A DNA stretch of 64,000 bases, taken from NCBI RefSeq assembly GCF_003432385.1, contig NZ_CP031841.1:3945579-4009578 (forward strand), written 5' to 3'. This document shows positions 47,029 to 56,628 of this stretch, one piece after another. Made by a program: the position numbers and the translations under genes. The DNA comes from Breoghania sp. L-A4 (GTDB taxonomy: Bacteria; Pseudomonadota; Alphaproteobacteria; Rhizobiales; Stappiaceae). How positions within the stretch are numbered: position 1 is the first letter of the stretch; every line of letters starts with the position of its first letter. The notes beneath the pieces are model-generated. The model had not been told where the DNA came from, did no database searches, and saw only the letters and a list, made by a program, of their open reading frames with translations.

Positions 47029-47252
47029 CCCGACGGCCGGGATGGAAGCTGCTGGCCGCGCTGTATCCCTTCGGCGCCGGCGCCGCGGCGGGAAACCTTT
47101 TCTTCGCCTCACTTATTTTCAGCTGGATCGGCTGGCCGGTGCTCACTCCCCATGCGGCGATCGGCGGCGGCCTGCTCATCGGCCTGCCGGCGACCTGGGC
47201 CTTCGCCTGGCACATCACGCGGCTCATGGACCGCGCGGAACCGCCCGCATGA
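47025..47252 (+). CDS. Small two-helix membrane protein of the nor operon (75 aa)
   Basis: The start at 47025 overlaps the preceding small gene (ATGA). The protein has a basic N-terminus and two transmembrane helices (LYPFGAGAAAGNLFFASLIF and a second around IGGGLLIGLPATWAFAW) and ends RLMDRAEPPA. Not recognised as a named family; it is the last gene of norCBQD-orf-orf. Confidence 0.65.
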   Translation: MTRRPGWKLLAALYPFGAGAAAGNLFFASLIFSWIGWPVLTPHAAIGGGLLIGLPATWAFAWHITRLMDRAEPPA

Positions 47253-47450
47253 GCGCGGCGTCAACGCCTCCGACGCGCCCCGGATCGTCGCCCGGTGAAT
47301 AACCGACTACCGCAAATCTGGTCAAATTCAATTCAAATCGCTGTCAAAATTCATCGGTTTTGCGAGAAATTTGATAGGAATTTGAATAAAATTTGAATGG
47401 TTTTAGACTCACATTCGAAAGCACGTTTCGGTGCCGGCAGGACCGGCGGA
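47253..47450. other. AT-rich intergenic region between the nor operon and the LysR gene
   Basis: No gene is seen. About 47310-47405 is AT-rich with repeated ATTCAA/TTGAAT words: AAATTCAATTCAAAT at 47326-47340 and GGAATTTGAATAAAATTTG further on, partly inverted. It may act as a weak bidirectional terminator or a protein-binding site; nothing firmer can be said. Confidence 0.4.
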
Positions 47451-48431
47451 TCAATCAGTCGCCATCCCGCGCCCCTCCAGACCGGCCTCCGCGGCGATGG
47501 TCGAGAACAGCACCATCGAGGCTGGCGACAGCGCCCGCTCGGACAAGCTCACCAGCGAATAGGGAGGGATGGCGAAGGCGCTGTCCATGAGAGAGACAAC
47601 GCGCGCGCCGAGCCCCTGCTCCTGGATACAGAAATCGGCGACCGCCTTGGCCACCGGCGCGATCGCGTTGGTCTGGGTGACCGCGGCCAGCGTCAGCATC
47701 AGGGACGCGGTGCTCAGCACCTTTTGCGGCAGCGGCAATCCCTGCGCCATCAGATGGCTTTCGACCGTGCGCCGCTGCAAGCCACCGTGCGGCTGCAGCA
47801 CCCAGTCGTAGGCGACGCAATCGCGCAAGGTAGCCTCGGGGCCGCGGGTCAGCGGATGATCGACCCGGACGATCAGGCTCATCGGTTCCAGCCCGATGGA
47901 CAGCGCCTGGAACTTGCTGCGGTCGACGTCGCCCAGAATGCGGCCGATGTAGAAATCCACGCCCGAGGCCAGCAGCGCTTCGGCCAGCCGGTCGCTGGTA
48001 TCCACTGTCACGGTGACCGATATCCTCGGGTGAGTCACCCGCGCCTTGCGCACGGTGGGCAGCACCAGATCGAGCGCCGGTCCCGTCACGGCGCCGATGG
48101 AGACGGTGCCGCGCATGCCGCGCTCCATCTCGACAATCTCCCGCGCCGTATCATCGAGCCCCTGCAACATTCCTTGCGCGCGCACCGCAAGCCGCTCGCC
48201 ATAGCGGGTCAGGGTCACGCCGCGCGCGTGCCGGGTGTAGAGCGACACGCCGAGGATATCCTCCATCTCAGCCACCATGCGCGAGGCGGCGGGCTGCGAA
48301 ATCGCCATGCGCGCGGCCGCCGCGCTGATCTGGCCGCTCTCCTTGAGCGCCGCGATCAGCCGCAGATGCGAAAACCGCAAGCCCCGACGGACCAGGTAGT
48401 CCCGATCCGGCATCTCAGGCGCCTCTGACAT
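47451..48431 (-). CDS. LysR family regulator (GbpR-like) of chvE-gguABC
   Basis: A 326-residue LysR protein: N-terminal HTH (SHLRLIAALKESGQISAAAA, ISQPAASRMVAEME) and a periplasmic-binding-like effector domain (GTVSIGAVTGPALDLVLP, VDFYIGRILGDVD). It is divergent from chvE, the position of GbpR in Agrobacterium, which regulates chvE in response to sugars. The start at 48431 is preferred because GGGAGG lies five bases upstream. Confidence 0.87.
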   Translation of the reverse strand: MSEAPEMPDRDYLVRRGLRFSHLRLIAALKESGQISAAAARMAISQPAASRMVAEMEDILGVSLYTRHARGVTLTRYGERLAVRAQGMLQGLDDTAREIVEMERGMRGTVSIGAVTGPALDLVLPTVRKARVTHPRISVTVTVDTSDRLAEALLASGVDFYIGRILGDVDRSKFQALSIGLEPMSLIVRVDHPLTRGPEATLRDCVAYDWVLQPHGGLQRRTVESHLMAQGLPLPQKVLSTASLMLTLAAVTQTNAIAPVAKAVADFCIQEQGLGARVVSLMDSAFAIPPYSLVSLSERALSPASMVLFSTIAAEAGLEGRGMATD

Positions 48432-48443
48432 GAGATCCTCCCA

Positions 48444-48500
48444 GATCAACCATCATACCAATTATATCATATCATACGCATAGTAATAGAATTTGACTGT
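48444..48500. promoter_or_regulatory. Divergent control region between the LysR gene and chvE
   Basis: This AT-rich stretch carries repeated ATCAT/ATAC words (ATCATACC at 48452, ATATCATATCATAC further on), suited to LysR or GntR binding. The chvE start is at 48641 with GGAGGGAAC upstream. The remaining 140 bp hold no other recognised element. Confidence 0.4.
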
Positions 48501-48640
48501 TATAATGCGGGTTTTTACGACTCTTGGCTGAGGCGCACCCGCTTCCGGCCCCGTGCGGCACCGACGCCGCGCGGGACCAGAGGCAGAAATGAGACGGCCG
48601 GAGGCATTCTCCGGGCCGCGCGCCAGTTCTGGAGGGAACA

Positions 48641-49705
48641 ATGAAAAGCATTTTGAACGTCGTCGCGGCAGCCGTCCTGGCGACCGCCTTCACCACCCCT
48701 GTCCTCGCGCAGGACAAGGGAACCGTCGGCATCGCCATGCCGACCAAGTCGTCGGCGCGCTGGATTTCCGACGGCAACTCGATGGTCGAGCAGTTCAACG
48801 CCGCAGGCTACGCCACCGATCTTCAATACGCCGAGGACGACATCCCCAACCAGTTGGCGCAGATCGAGAACATGATCACCAAGGGCGCCGACGCGCTGGT
48901 GATCGCGGCGATCGACGGCACGACCCTGTCCAACGTGCTGGCCAACGCCAATGCCGCCGGCATCAAGGTCATCGCCTATGACCGGCTGATCCGCGAAAGC
49001 GAGCATGTCGATTATTACGCCACCTTCGACAACTTCAAGGTCGGCGTTCAGCAGGCCAACACGCTGGTCGCCGGGCTGGAAGAGCGCTTTCCCGACGTGA
49101 GCCCGTGGAACGTCGAGCTGTTCGGCGGCTCGCCGGACGACAACAACGCCTACTTCTTCTACAACGGCGCCATGTCGGTGCTGCAGCCGCTGATCGACAG
49201 TGGCAAGGTCAACATCGCATCGGGCCAGATGGGCATGGACACGGTCGGCACCCTGCGCTGGGACGGTTCGGTCGCTCAGGCGCGCATGGATAACCTGCTG
49301 TCGGCCAACTACACCGACGACCGGGTGCACGGCGTGCTCTCGCCCTATGACGGGCTTTCCATCGGCATCATCTCCTCGCTGAAGGGCGTCGGCTACGGCT
49401 CGGGCGATCTGAAGATGCCGATCGTTTCCGGCCAGGACGCGGAAATTCCCTCGGTCAAGGCGATGCTGCGCGGCGAACAGTATTCCACCATCTTCAAGGA
49501 CACCCGCGAACTCGCGCGCGTGACCGTGGGCATGGTCGATGCGGTGCTGGGCGGAGCCGAGCCGGAGATCAACGACACCACGACCTACGACAACGGCGTG
49601 AAGATCGTGCCGTCCTACCTGCTCGAGCCGATCCCGGTGACCAGCGCGAACTGGGAAAAGGCGCTGATCGACAGCGGCTACTACACCATGGACCAGATCA
49701 AGTAG
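48641..49705 (+). CDS. chvE: Sugar ABC transporter substrate-binding protein ChvE
   Basis: A 354-residue periplasmic galactose/glucose/arabinose/xylose-type binding protein (signal peptide cleaved after VLAQ). It matches Agrobacterium ChvE in family landmarks: [57 protein letters not shown] and ending GYYTMDQIK. It delivers sugars to GguAB and in Agrobacterium also signals to VirA. gguA follows after 28 bp. Confidence 0.94.
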   Translation: MKSILNVVAAAVLATAFTTPVLAQDKGTVGIAMPTKSSARWISDGNSMVEQFNAAGYATDLQYAEDDIPNQLAQIENMITKGADALVIAAIDGTTLSNVLANANAAGIKVIAYDRLIRESEHVDYYATFDNFKVGVQQANTLVAGLEERFPDVSPWNVELFGGSPDDNNAYFFYNGAMSVLQPLIDSGKVNIASGQMGMDTVGTLRWDGSVAQARMDNLLSANYTDDRVHGVLSPYDGLSIGIISSLKGVGYGSGDLKMPIVSGQDAEIPSVKAMLRGEQYSTIFKDTRELARVTVGMVDAVLGGAEPEINDTTTYDNGVKIVPSYLLEPIPVTSANWEKALIDSGYYTMDQIK

Positions 49706-49710
49706 GCAGC

Positions 49711-49724
49711 CCGACCGAGGTCGG
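49711..49724 (+). promoter_or_regulatory. Small hairpin between chvE and gguA
   Basis: CCGAC and GTCGG arms with a 4-base loop begin 6 bases past the chvE stop. It parallels the hairpins after the other binding-protein genes in the window, though weaker. Confidence 0.35.
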
Positions 49725-49733
49725 AGCAGGCAC

Positions 49734-51341
49734 ATGACCCTGAGCCATACGCACAGCGTTCCGGACGGCGGCGACGCCGCCTTCCGGGCGCCCGCGCAGG
49801 ATGACACGATCCTGGAAATGCGGCACATCACCAAAGCGTTCCCGGGCGTGCTCGCGCTTGATGATGTCAGCCTGAAGGTGAAGCGCGGAGAGATCCATGC
49901 GCTGGTCGGCGAGAACGGCGCCGGCAAGTCGACCCTGATGAAGGTGCTGTCGGGCGTCTATCCGCACGGCGCCTACGAGGGCGAGATCGTTTACGACGGA
50001 GAGGCGAAGGCGTTTCGCGGCATTGCCGACAGCGAGCGCTGCGGCATCATCATCATCCATCAGGAACTGGCGCTGGTGCCGCTTCTCTCGATCGCCGAGA
50101 ACATCTTTCTCGGCAACGAATGCGCGCGCCTCGGCGTCATCGACCGGCACGAGACCCACAGCCGCACCGCGGCACTGCTCGCCCGGGTCGGCCTGCGCGA
50201 GAACCCGGCGACCAAGGTCACCGATCTCGGCCTGGGCAAGCAGCAGCTTGTAGAGATCGCCAAGGCGCTGTCGAAACAGGTGAAGCTGCTGATCCTCGAC
50301 GAGCCGACGTCCTCGCTCAACGAGACCGACAGCGACGCGCTGCTGGAGCTGCTCAAGGAATTCCGCGCACGCGGTATTTCCTCGATCCTGATCTCGCACA
50401 AGCTCAACGAGGTCGCCAAGGTCGCCGATACGATCACGGTGCTGCGCGACGGCGCCGCCGTCAGCTCGCTCGATTGCACCGGACAGGCGATCCCCGAAGG
50501 CGACATCATCCGCGACATGGTCGGACGCTCGCTGTCCGACCGGTATCCCGCGCGAGACCCGAAAATCGGCGAGACGGTGCTGGAGGTCAGCAACTGGACC
50601 GTGCACCATCCGATCCACGACGACCGCGCGGTGGTGCGCGACGTGTCCTTGCACTTGCGCCGCGGCGAGGTGCTGGGCATCGCCGGGCTGATGGGCGCGG
50701 GCCGCACGGAACTGGCCATGAGCCTGTTCGGCCGCGCCTACGGGCAGGGCATTTCCGGCGAGGTGCGGATCAACGGCGCGCCGGCGAATGTCTCCACCAT
50801 CCCGCAGGCGATCGCCGCCGGACTCGCCTATGCGACCGAGGACCGCAAGACCTACGGACTGATCCTCGACGACACGATCGCCCGCAACGTGACGCTGGCC
50901 AACCTTGGCGGCGTCTCGGCCAACGGCGTGGTCGACGAACACCGCCAGACCGCGGTGGCGGAGGAATACCGCCGCAAGATCAATATCAAGTGCAGTTCGG
51001 TCGCCCAGAAGACGCTCAACCTCTCGGGCGGCAACCAGCAGAAAGTCGTGCTGGCCAAATGGCTTTACGCCGATCCCAGCATCCTCATTCTCGATGAACC
51101 GACGCGCGGCATCGACGTGGGCGCGAAATTCGAAATCTACACCGTGATCCGCGACCTCGCCGCCTCCGGCAAGTCCATCATCGTCATCTCGTCGGAACTG
51201 CCGGAACTGCTCGGCATCTGCGACCGGCTTTACGTGATGAACGAGGGGCGGCTCATTGGCGAACTGACGGCAGGCGAAGCCAGCCAGGAACGCATCATGT
51301 CGATGATCATCAAGTCCGCGGGCCAGGACACGACGGGATAA
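49734..51341 (+). CDS. gguA: Sugar ABC transporter ATPase (two ABC domains)
   Basis: A 535-residue duplicated ABC ATPase of the MglA/XylG/GguA type. Domain 1 has Walker [10 protein letters not shown], Walker [12 protein letters not shown] and the LSKQ-type signature. Domain 2 has the degenerate loop [10 protein letters not shown], signature [16 protein letters not shown] and Walker [15 protein letters not shown]. It powers sugar uptake through GguB. gguB begins 3 bp after its stop. Confidence 0.94.
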   Translation: MTLSHTHSVPDGGDAAFRAPAQDDTILEMRHITKAFPGVLALDDVSLKVKRGEIHALVGENGAGKSTLMKVLSGVYPHGAYEGEIVYDGEAKAFRGIADSERCGIIIIHQELALVPLLSIAENIFLGNECARLGVIDRHETHSRTAALLARVGLRENPATKVTDLGLGKQQLVEIAKALSKQVKLLILDEPTSSLNETDSDALLELLKEFRARGISSILISHKLNEVAKVADTITVLRDGAAVSSLDCTGQAIPEGDIIRDMVGRSLSDRYPARDPKIGETVLEVSNWTVHHPIHDDRAVVRDVSLHLRRGEVLGIAGLMGAGRTELAMSLFGRAYGQGISGEVRINGAPANVSTIPQAIAAGLAYATEDRKTYGLILDDTIARNVTLANLGGVSANGVVDEHRQTAVAEEYRRKINIKCSSVAQKTLNLSGGNQQKVVLAKWLYADPSILILDEPTRGIDVGAKFEIYTVIRDLAASGKSIIVISSELPELLGICDRLYVMNEGRLIGELTAGEASQERIMSMIIKSAGQDTTG

Positions 51342-51344
51342 ACC

Positions 51345-52544
51345 ATGGAACAAAGCGTCACTTCACACCGCGAGCAGACGGCGGCACCGGGGTATCTCGG
51401 GTTCATCCGCAGCCACATCCGCGAATACGGCATCCTGATCGCGCTGGTCGTGATCATGGCGTTCTTTCAGGTCGCCACCGGCGGCATCCTGCTCAAACCC
51501 GTCAATCTCACCAACCTGATCCTGCAGAACAGCTACATCGTGATCATGGCGATCGGCATGCTGCTGGTCATTGTCAGCGGCCATATCGATCTGTCGGTGG
51601 GCTCGGTGCTCGGCTTCATCGGCGCGCTGGCCGCCGTGATGATCGTCAACTGGGACATGAACTATGTGCTCACCGGGGTGATCTGCCTGGGCGTGGGGGC
51701 GATCATCGGCGCGGCGCAGGGCTTCTGGGTCGCCTATTTCAAGATCCCCTCCTTCATCGTCACGCTGGCCGGCATGCTGGTGTTCAAGGGGCTGACGCTG
51801 TGGCTGCTGGCTGGGCAGTCCGTGGGGCCCTTCCCGCGCCAGTTCCAGCTGATCTCCTCGGGTTTTGTGCCGGACTTCATCGGCGGCGGAAAGCCCAACC
51901 TCACCTCGATCGCCCTGGGCATCATCGTCGCCACCACCCTGCTGGCGCTGGCCGCGCGCGGACGCCGCCAACGCCAGGCGACCGGCGCGGACGACGAGCC
52001 GTTTCCGTTCTTCGCCGCCAAGCACGCGCTCATCGCCTTCGCGATCATCGCCATGTGCTATCTGATGGCGACGTTCCGGGGCCTGCCCAACGTGTTCATC
52101 ATCATGGCGCTGCTGATCGCCATCTACAGCTTCGTCGCCAACCGCACCACGGTGGGGCGCCGGCTCTACGCCATCGGCGGCAACGAGAAGGCGGCCAAGC
52201 TCTCGGGCATCAACACCGAGAAGCTGACCTTCCTCACCTTCGCCAACATGGGCATGCTGGCGGCGCTTGCCGGTCTCGTCTTCGCCGCCCGGCTGAATAC
52301 GGCGACGCCCAAGGCCGGGCAGGCCTTCGAGCTTGACGTGATCGCCGCGGTGTTCATCGGCGGGGCGTCGATGTCCGGCGGCGTGGGCACCGTCATCGGA
52401 GCGGTGGTGGGCGCCTTCATCATGGGCGTCATGAACAACGGCATGTCGATCCTCGGAATCGGCATCGACTGGCAGCAAGTGATCAAGGGGCTGGTGCTGC
52501 TCAGCGCCGTCATCTTCGACGTCTACAACAAGAACAAGGCGTGA
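51345..52544 (+). CDS. gguB: Sugar ABC transporter permease
   Basis: A 399-residue membrane permease of the MglC/XylH family with about ten hydrophobic segments: VSGHIDLSVGSVLGFIGALA, VTLAGMLVFKGLTLWL, RLYAIGGNEKAAKLSGI and FIGGASMSGGVGTVIGAVVG. It forms the sugar channel energised by GguA and supplied by ChvE. Confidence 0.94.
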   Translation: MEQSVTSHREQTAAPGYLGFIRSHIREYGILIALVVIMAFFQVATGGILLKPVNLTNLILQNSYIVIMAIGMLLVIVSGHIDLSVGSVLGFIGALAAVMIVNWDMNYVLTGVICLGVGAIIGAAQGFWVAYFKIPSFIVTLAGMLVFKGLTLWLLAGQSVGPFPRQFQLISSGFVPDFIGGGKPNLTSIALGIIVATTLLALAARGRRQRQATGADDEPFPFFAAKHALIAFAIIAMCYLMATFRGLPNVFIIMALLIAIYSFVANRTTVGRRLYAIGGNEKAAKLSGINTEKLTFLTFANMGMLAALAGLVFAARLNTATPKAGQAFELDVIAAVFIGGASMSGGVGTVIGAVVGAFIMGVMNNGMSILGIGIDWQQVIKGLVLLSAVIFDVYNKNKA

Positions 52545-52563
52545 GAGCGCAAAGGACCCCCTC

Positions 52564-53499
52564 ATGTTGATTTCACAGATCGAGACGACTCCCGGCAAGG
52601 CGCAAGTGATCGCGCGCGAGGGCACGGAAGCTTACGAGGTGCGCGGCGCCGACAGCGTCTACGCGCTGGCCATGGACTGCGCGCGCGCCGGCGAGACGCT
52701 GGCGATGCGCATCGCGCGGCTCGGCTTCGGTCCCGCGGTGGATCTGGCCCGCGCCTATGACGAGGGCCGGTTGCTGCCGCCGATCCATCATCCCGACCCG
52801 GCGCATCTGCATCTCACCGGAACGGGGCTGACGCATCTGGGCTCGGCCGCGACGCGCGATTCCATGCACCACAAGGCGATGGAGGACGAGGAGACCCTGT
52901 CGGATTCCATGCGCATGTTCCGCATGGGGCTGGAAGGCGGCAAACCGCAGGGCGGCGGCGTCGGCGTGCAGCCGGAATGGTTCTACAAGGGCAACGGCAA
53001 CGCGGTGGCGCGGCCCGGCGCGCCGCTGGTCTCCCCCGCCTTCGCCCAGGACGGCGGCGAGGAGCCGGAGCTGGCCGGCATCTATGTGATCGGCGACGAC
53101 GGCGGTGTCTTTCGCGTCGGCTTCGCGCTGTCCAACGAATTCTCCGACCACGTGATGGAGCGGGTGAACTATCTCTATCTGGCGCACTCCAAGCTGCGCC
53201 CGGCGTCCTTTGGCCCGGAAATCCTGATCGGCGAGCTGCCGGCCGACATCCAGGGCACCTCACGGGTGCTGCGCAATGGCGAGGCGATCTTCGAGCAGCC
53301 GTTCCTGACCGGCGAGGCGAACATGTCGCATACCATCGCCAACCTGGAGCATCACCACTTCAAGTACGGGCTGTTCCGCGAGCCCGGCGACGTGCATGTG
53401 CATATGTTCGGCACCGCCACGCTGTCGTTCGCGCAAGGAATCACCGCGCAGGCGGGCGACGTCTTCGAGATCGAGGCGGCCCCTTCGGCCTGCCGCTGA
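52564..53499 (+). CDS. gguC: GguC/AraD1 family protein (FAH-like)
   Basis: A 311-residue protein of the fumarylacetoacetate-hydrolase-related AraD1/GguC family: HHPDPAHLHLTGTGLTHLGS, VGVQPEWFYKGNGNAVARPG, VIGDDGGVFRVGFALSNEF and LEHHHFKYGLFREPGD. Close relatives act in sugar-acid (for example L-2-keto-3-deoxyarabonate) breakdown; in Agrobacterium gguC follows gguAB. It ends the chvE-gguABC operon. Confidence 0.9.
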   Translation: MLISQIETTPGKAQVIAREGTEAYEVRGADSVYALAMDCARAGETLAMRIARLGFGPAVDLARAYDEGRLLPPIHHPDPAHLHLTGTGLTHLGSAATRDSMHHKAMEDEETLSDSMRMFRMGLEGGKPQGGGVGVQPEWFYKGNGNAVARPGAPLVSPAFAQDGGEEPELAGIYVIGDDGGVFRVGFALSNEFSDHVMERVNYLYLAHSKLRPASFGPEILIGELPADIQGTSRVLRNGEAIFEQPFLTGEANMSHTIANLEHHHFKYGLFREPGDVHVHMFGTATLSFAQGITAQAGDVFEIEAAPSACR

Positions 53500-53630
53500 G
53501 AAACCCACTGGCCTTGAGCGACGCGCCGGCGCGGGACGAACCGATGGCGGTCAGGGCGCTGTGAGGGGTCGATGGGGGGTGCGCGGATCGCGCTCTCGCT
53601 GTCATCAACGCTGTTGCTCCACCCTGGAAT

Positions 53631-53788
53631 GTCATCCTGGGCGAGCATCGCGAGACCCGGGACCCAGTAGCCGACGGCGCCCGCGATTGCGCCAGACCAT
53701 TGCCACAGCGGTTGAGCCCCTTCGGCAAACGCCGGGAATTCAATGATTACTGGGTCCCGGCTTTCCGCTGCGCTGCAGCCGGGATGAC
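53631..53788. repeat. Dispersed palindromic intergenic element, copy 1
   Basis: The element is bounded by GTCATCCTGG and GGGATGAC and contains inverted GGGACCCAGTA/TACTGGGTCCC segments. The same outer and inner palindromes occur at 62513-62626, in another gap. It is a REP/RIME-like non-coding repeat. The rest of the 358-bp gap between gguC and the GntR gene shows no gene. Confidence 0.75.
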
Positions 53789-53857
53789 AATCCGGGGGTC
53801 GGCGCGAAACGACGCAGCGCATCCGCGAAAACGGCGCCTCAACATCCCCCGCCCGGG

Positions 53858-54586
53858 TCAGCCCATGGTTTTGGCGACCCGGTCGAGACCCTCGATGATC
53901 ACGCGTTCCGTGGCCTTGGCCGCCGCGTCCGGATCACCCGCCTCGATGGCCTCGACGATGGCGCGGTGGGCCAACGCCGCGCCGCGCTGGCGCGCGGGGT
54001 CGCCGAACGGCGAACTCAGCTGGAAACTGGTGACCAGCGCCGCCTCGATCAGGTTGCCGACGGAATACATGAAGGGATTCCGGGAGGCGTCGAGCACGGC
54101 CATGTGCAGCGCCAGGTCCGCCAGCGCGACGGCCTCCGTGGAGCTCGCCGTGCGCATGGCCTCGGCGTGCTCATACATGCGCGCGATGTCTTCGGAGGTG
54201 GCGTGCCGGGCGGCCAGGCGGGCGGCGTAGGGCTCGAACGCCAGACGCATTTCCGACAGATGGGTCAGGAAGTCGCTGTCCAGCCCGTATTCCAGATGCC
54301 AGGTCAGCACGTCGGCATCGAAGAAATTCCACGCGGTGCGCTCGGTGACCCGCGTGCCGATGCGCGCGCGGGCGAATACCAGCCCCTTGGCCGCCAGCGT
54401 CTTCATCGCCTCGCGCAACACCGTGCGCGACACCGAAAAGCGTTCCGCTAGTTCCGCGTCGCCGGGCAGCAGGGTGCCGACCTTCAGCTCGCCGTTGACG
54501 ATCGCCTTGCCCAGTTCATGGACGACGAAGGCATGGCTGTTGCGCGACACGCGCCCCGCAATCGCCGATTTGAGCATGTCCACCAT
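53858..54586 (-). CDS. GntR/FadR family transcriptional regulator
   Basis: A 242-residue regulator: wHTH (FVVHELGKAIVNGELKVGTL, LAERFSVSRTVLREAMKTLAAKGLV) and FCD domain (LSEMRLAFEPYAARLAARHA, LALHMAVLDASRNPF, HRAIVEAIEAGDPDAAAKAT). It is the last gene of the ytfQRT-yjfF operon, 13 bp after yjfF, and likely controls that sugar transporter. Confidence 0.9.
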   Translation of the reverse strand: MVDMLKSAIAGRVSRNSHAFVVHELGKAIVNGELKVGTLLPGDAELAERFSVSRTVLREAMKTLAAKGLVFARARIGTRVTERTAWNFFDADVLTWHLEYGLDSDFLTHLSEMRLAFEPYAARLAARHATSEDIARMYEHAEAMRTASSTEAVALADLALHMAVLDASRNPFMYSVGNLIEAALVTSFQLSSPFGDPARQRGAALAHRAIVEAIEAGDPDAAAKATERVIIEGLDRVAKTMG

Positions 54587-54599
54587 TGTCTTCTGGGCG

Positions 54600-55613
54600 T
54601 CATGTGACGCCCGCCTCGTTGTGCGCGCGCCGAAGCGGCGACCGCGCGGTCTTCAGCGACTCCCGGCTGGTGATCCAGACGAGACCCTTCTGCAGTCCGA
54701 TGAAGGCGAACAGCAGGACGCCGATGACGATCTTGGTCCACCAGCTCGACAGCGTGCCGTCGAAGATGATGTAGGTCTGGATGAGCCCCATGATCAACAC
54801 CCCGATCAGCGTTCCGGCGACAAAACCGCTGCCGCCGGTGAGCAGGGTGCCGCCGATCACCACCGCGGCGATGGCGTCGAGCTCCACGCCGACGGTGGCG
54901 AGCGAATAGCCCGCCGAGGTGTATATCGAGAAGACGATGCCCGCCAGCCCGGCAAGGAATCCCGACAGGGCGTAGATCTGCACGGTGGTGCGCGCCACCG
55001 GCACGCCCATCAGCCGGGCGGTCTGCACGCCGCCGCCCAGCGCGTAGACATTGGTGCCAAAGCGGGTGCGGTGGGCCAGGATCGCGCCCAGCGCGAAGAC
55101 CGCCAGCATGGCGCCGCCGATCAGCGTCAGCCGCCCCTTGCCCGGCATCAGCCAGTAGGTCTTCTGCAGCGTGTCGTAGAAGTCGTGGTCGATGGGGACG
55201 GAATCGATGGTCAGCACATAGGCCATGCCGCGGGCCAGGAACATGCCCGCCAGCGTGACGATGAAGGGCGGCATCTCCAGCACGTGGATCAGCCCGCCCA
55301 TGGCCGCGCCGAACAGGGTCGTGACGATCAGCAGCAGCGCAAACACGGTGAGCGGATGCAGGCTCGTGTCGCGCAGCACGACGGCGATGAAGACACCGGA
55401 AAAGGCGATCACCGAGCCGATCGACAGATCGATGCCGCCGGACAGGATCACGAAGGTCATGCCGACGGCGGCGATGCCGAGGAAGGCGTTGTCGGTCAGC
55501 AGGTTGCCGATGACGCGGGTCGACAGCATGGCCGGGAACTGCAGATAGCACACGGCGTAGGCTGCGAGAAAGATCGCCAGGGTCGCCAGAAGCGGCAGGC
55601 TGCGCGCGGTCAT
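54600..55613 (-). CDS. yjfF: Sugar ABC transporter permease (YjfF, galactofuranose type)
   Basis: A 337-residue permease of the YjfF/RbsC family: FVILSGGIDLSIGSVIAFSG, FIVTLAGMFLARGMAYVLTI, FGTNVYALGGGVQTARLMGV and VVIGGTLLTGGSGFVAGTLI. In E. coli YtfQRT-YjfF imports galactofuranose. Its start overlaps the ytfT stop by 4 bp. Confidence 0.9.
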   Translation of the reverse strand: MTARSLPLLATLAIFLAAYAVCYLQFPAMLSTRVIGNLLTDNAFLGIAAVGMTFVILSGGIDLSIGSVIAFSGVFIAVVLRDTSLHPLTVFALLLIVTTLFGAAMGGLIHVLEMPPFIVTLAGMFLARGMAYVLTIDSVPIDHDFYDTLQKTYWLMPGKGRLTLIGGAMLAVFALGAILAHRTRFGTNVYALGGGVQTARLMGVPVARTTVQIYALSGFLAGLAGIVFSIYTSAGYSLATVGVELDAIAAVVIGGTLLTGGSGFVAGTLIGVLIMGLIQTYIIFDGTLSSWWTKIVIGVLLFAFIGLQKGLVWITSRESLKTARSPLRRAHNEAGVT

Positions 55614-56628
55614 TGGGTCACGGTCTCCGGCTTGGGGTGCGGCGTATCGCGCCGGAGGAACGACAGGCTGGCGCGCACCGCGGGCGACTGCAGCACCAGG
55701 ATGATGAGAATGATCACCGCCTTGATGATCAGGTTGAATTCCGGCGGATAGCCCGACAGCAGGATGCCGGTGTTGACCGCCTGGATGATCAGCGCGCCGA
55801 TCAGCGAGGCGACAATGGAAAACCGCCCGCCCAGCAGCGAGGTGCCGCCGACCACGACGGCGAGAATCGCGTCGAGCTCGAGCCAGAGGCCCGCGTTGTT
55901 GGCATCCGCCCCCGAATATCGGCGGCCGCGATGACGCCGGCCAGCGCGGCGCAGAAGCCCGAGGTCATGTAGACCGCGATCAGCAGCACGCGGGTGTTGA
56001 CGCCGGCCAGCGTGCTGGCGCGCCGGTTGATGCCCAGCGCCTCGATCAGCAGCCCCAGCGCCGACAGCCGCACGCCGAGCGTGACGATGAGGCCGGCGGC
56101 GAGAAAGATCACGATCGGGGTGGGAATGGTGAAAAACGCGCCGCCGCCGAGAAAGATGAGGCCGGGATCGTTGAAGGTCAGGATGGTGCCCTCGGTGATG
56201 AGCTGGGCGATGCCGCGGCCCGCCACCATCAGGATCAGGGTCGCGACGATCGGCTGGATGCCGAAGACCGCGACCAGGAATCCGTTCCACAGCCCGCAGA
56301 CGAGACCGGCGGCGAGCGCCAGAAGCAGCGTCGCGGGCAGACCGAACCCCTGCTCGATGGAGGATGCCGCGACCGCGCCGCAAATCGCCATCACCGCGCC
56401 GACCGACAGATCGATGCCGCGCGTGGCGATGACCAGCGTCATGCCGATGGCCAGAAGCGCCACCGGCGCGCCGCGGTTGAGAATGTCGATCGTCGAGCCA
56501 TAGAGCCGGCCGTTGGCGATCGAGACGTCGAAGAAGCCGGGGAACACCGCGGCGATGACGATCATCACCACACACAGGGTGCCGAGCTGCGGCGCGATGC
56601 GAAAGGCGAAAGCGCGGACGCCGCTCAT
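55610..56628 (-). CDS. ytfT: Sugar ABC transporter permease (YtfT), frameshifted
   Basis: The N-terminal two thirds (ATRGIDLSVGAVMAICGAVA, NGFLVAVFGIQPIVATLILM, LGINRRASTLAGVNTR) and the C-terminal third (LWLELDAILAVVVGGTSLLG) are in different frames, joined near 55915 where a G6 run appears as G5. Restoring one base gives about 340 residues, normal for YtfT. Probably a sequencing error, because the neighbours are intact and coupled. Confidence 0.85.

Noticed and set aside
49698-51353. A 551-residue minus-strand frame opposite gguA
   Set aside because: It is a high-GC antisense shadow with repeated His/Arg/Asp composition and no family features; gguA is clear on the plus strand.
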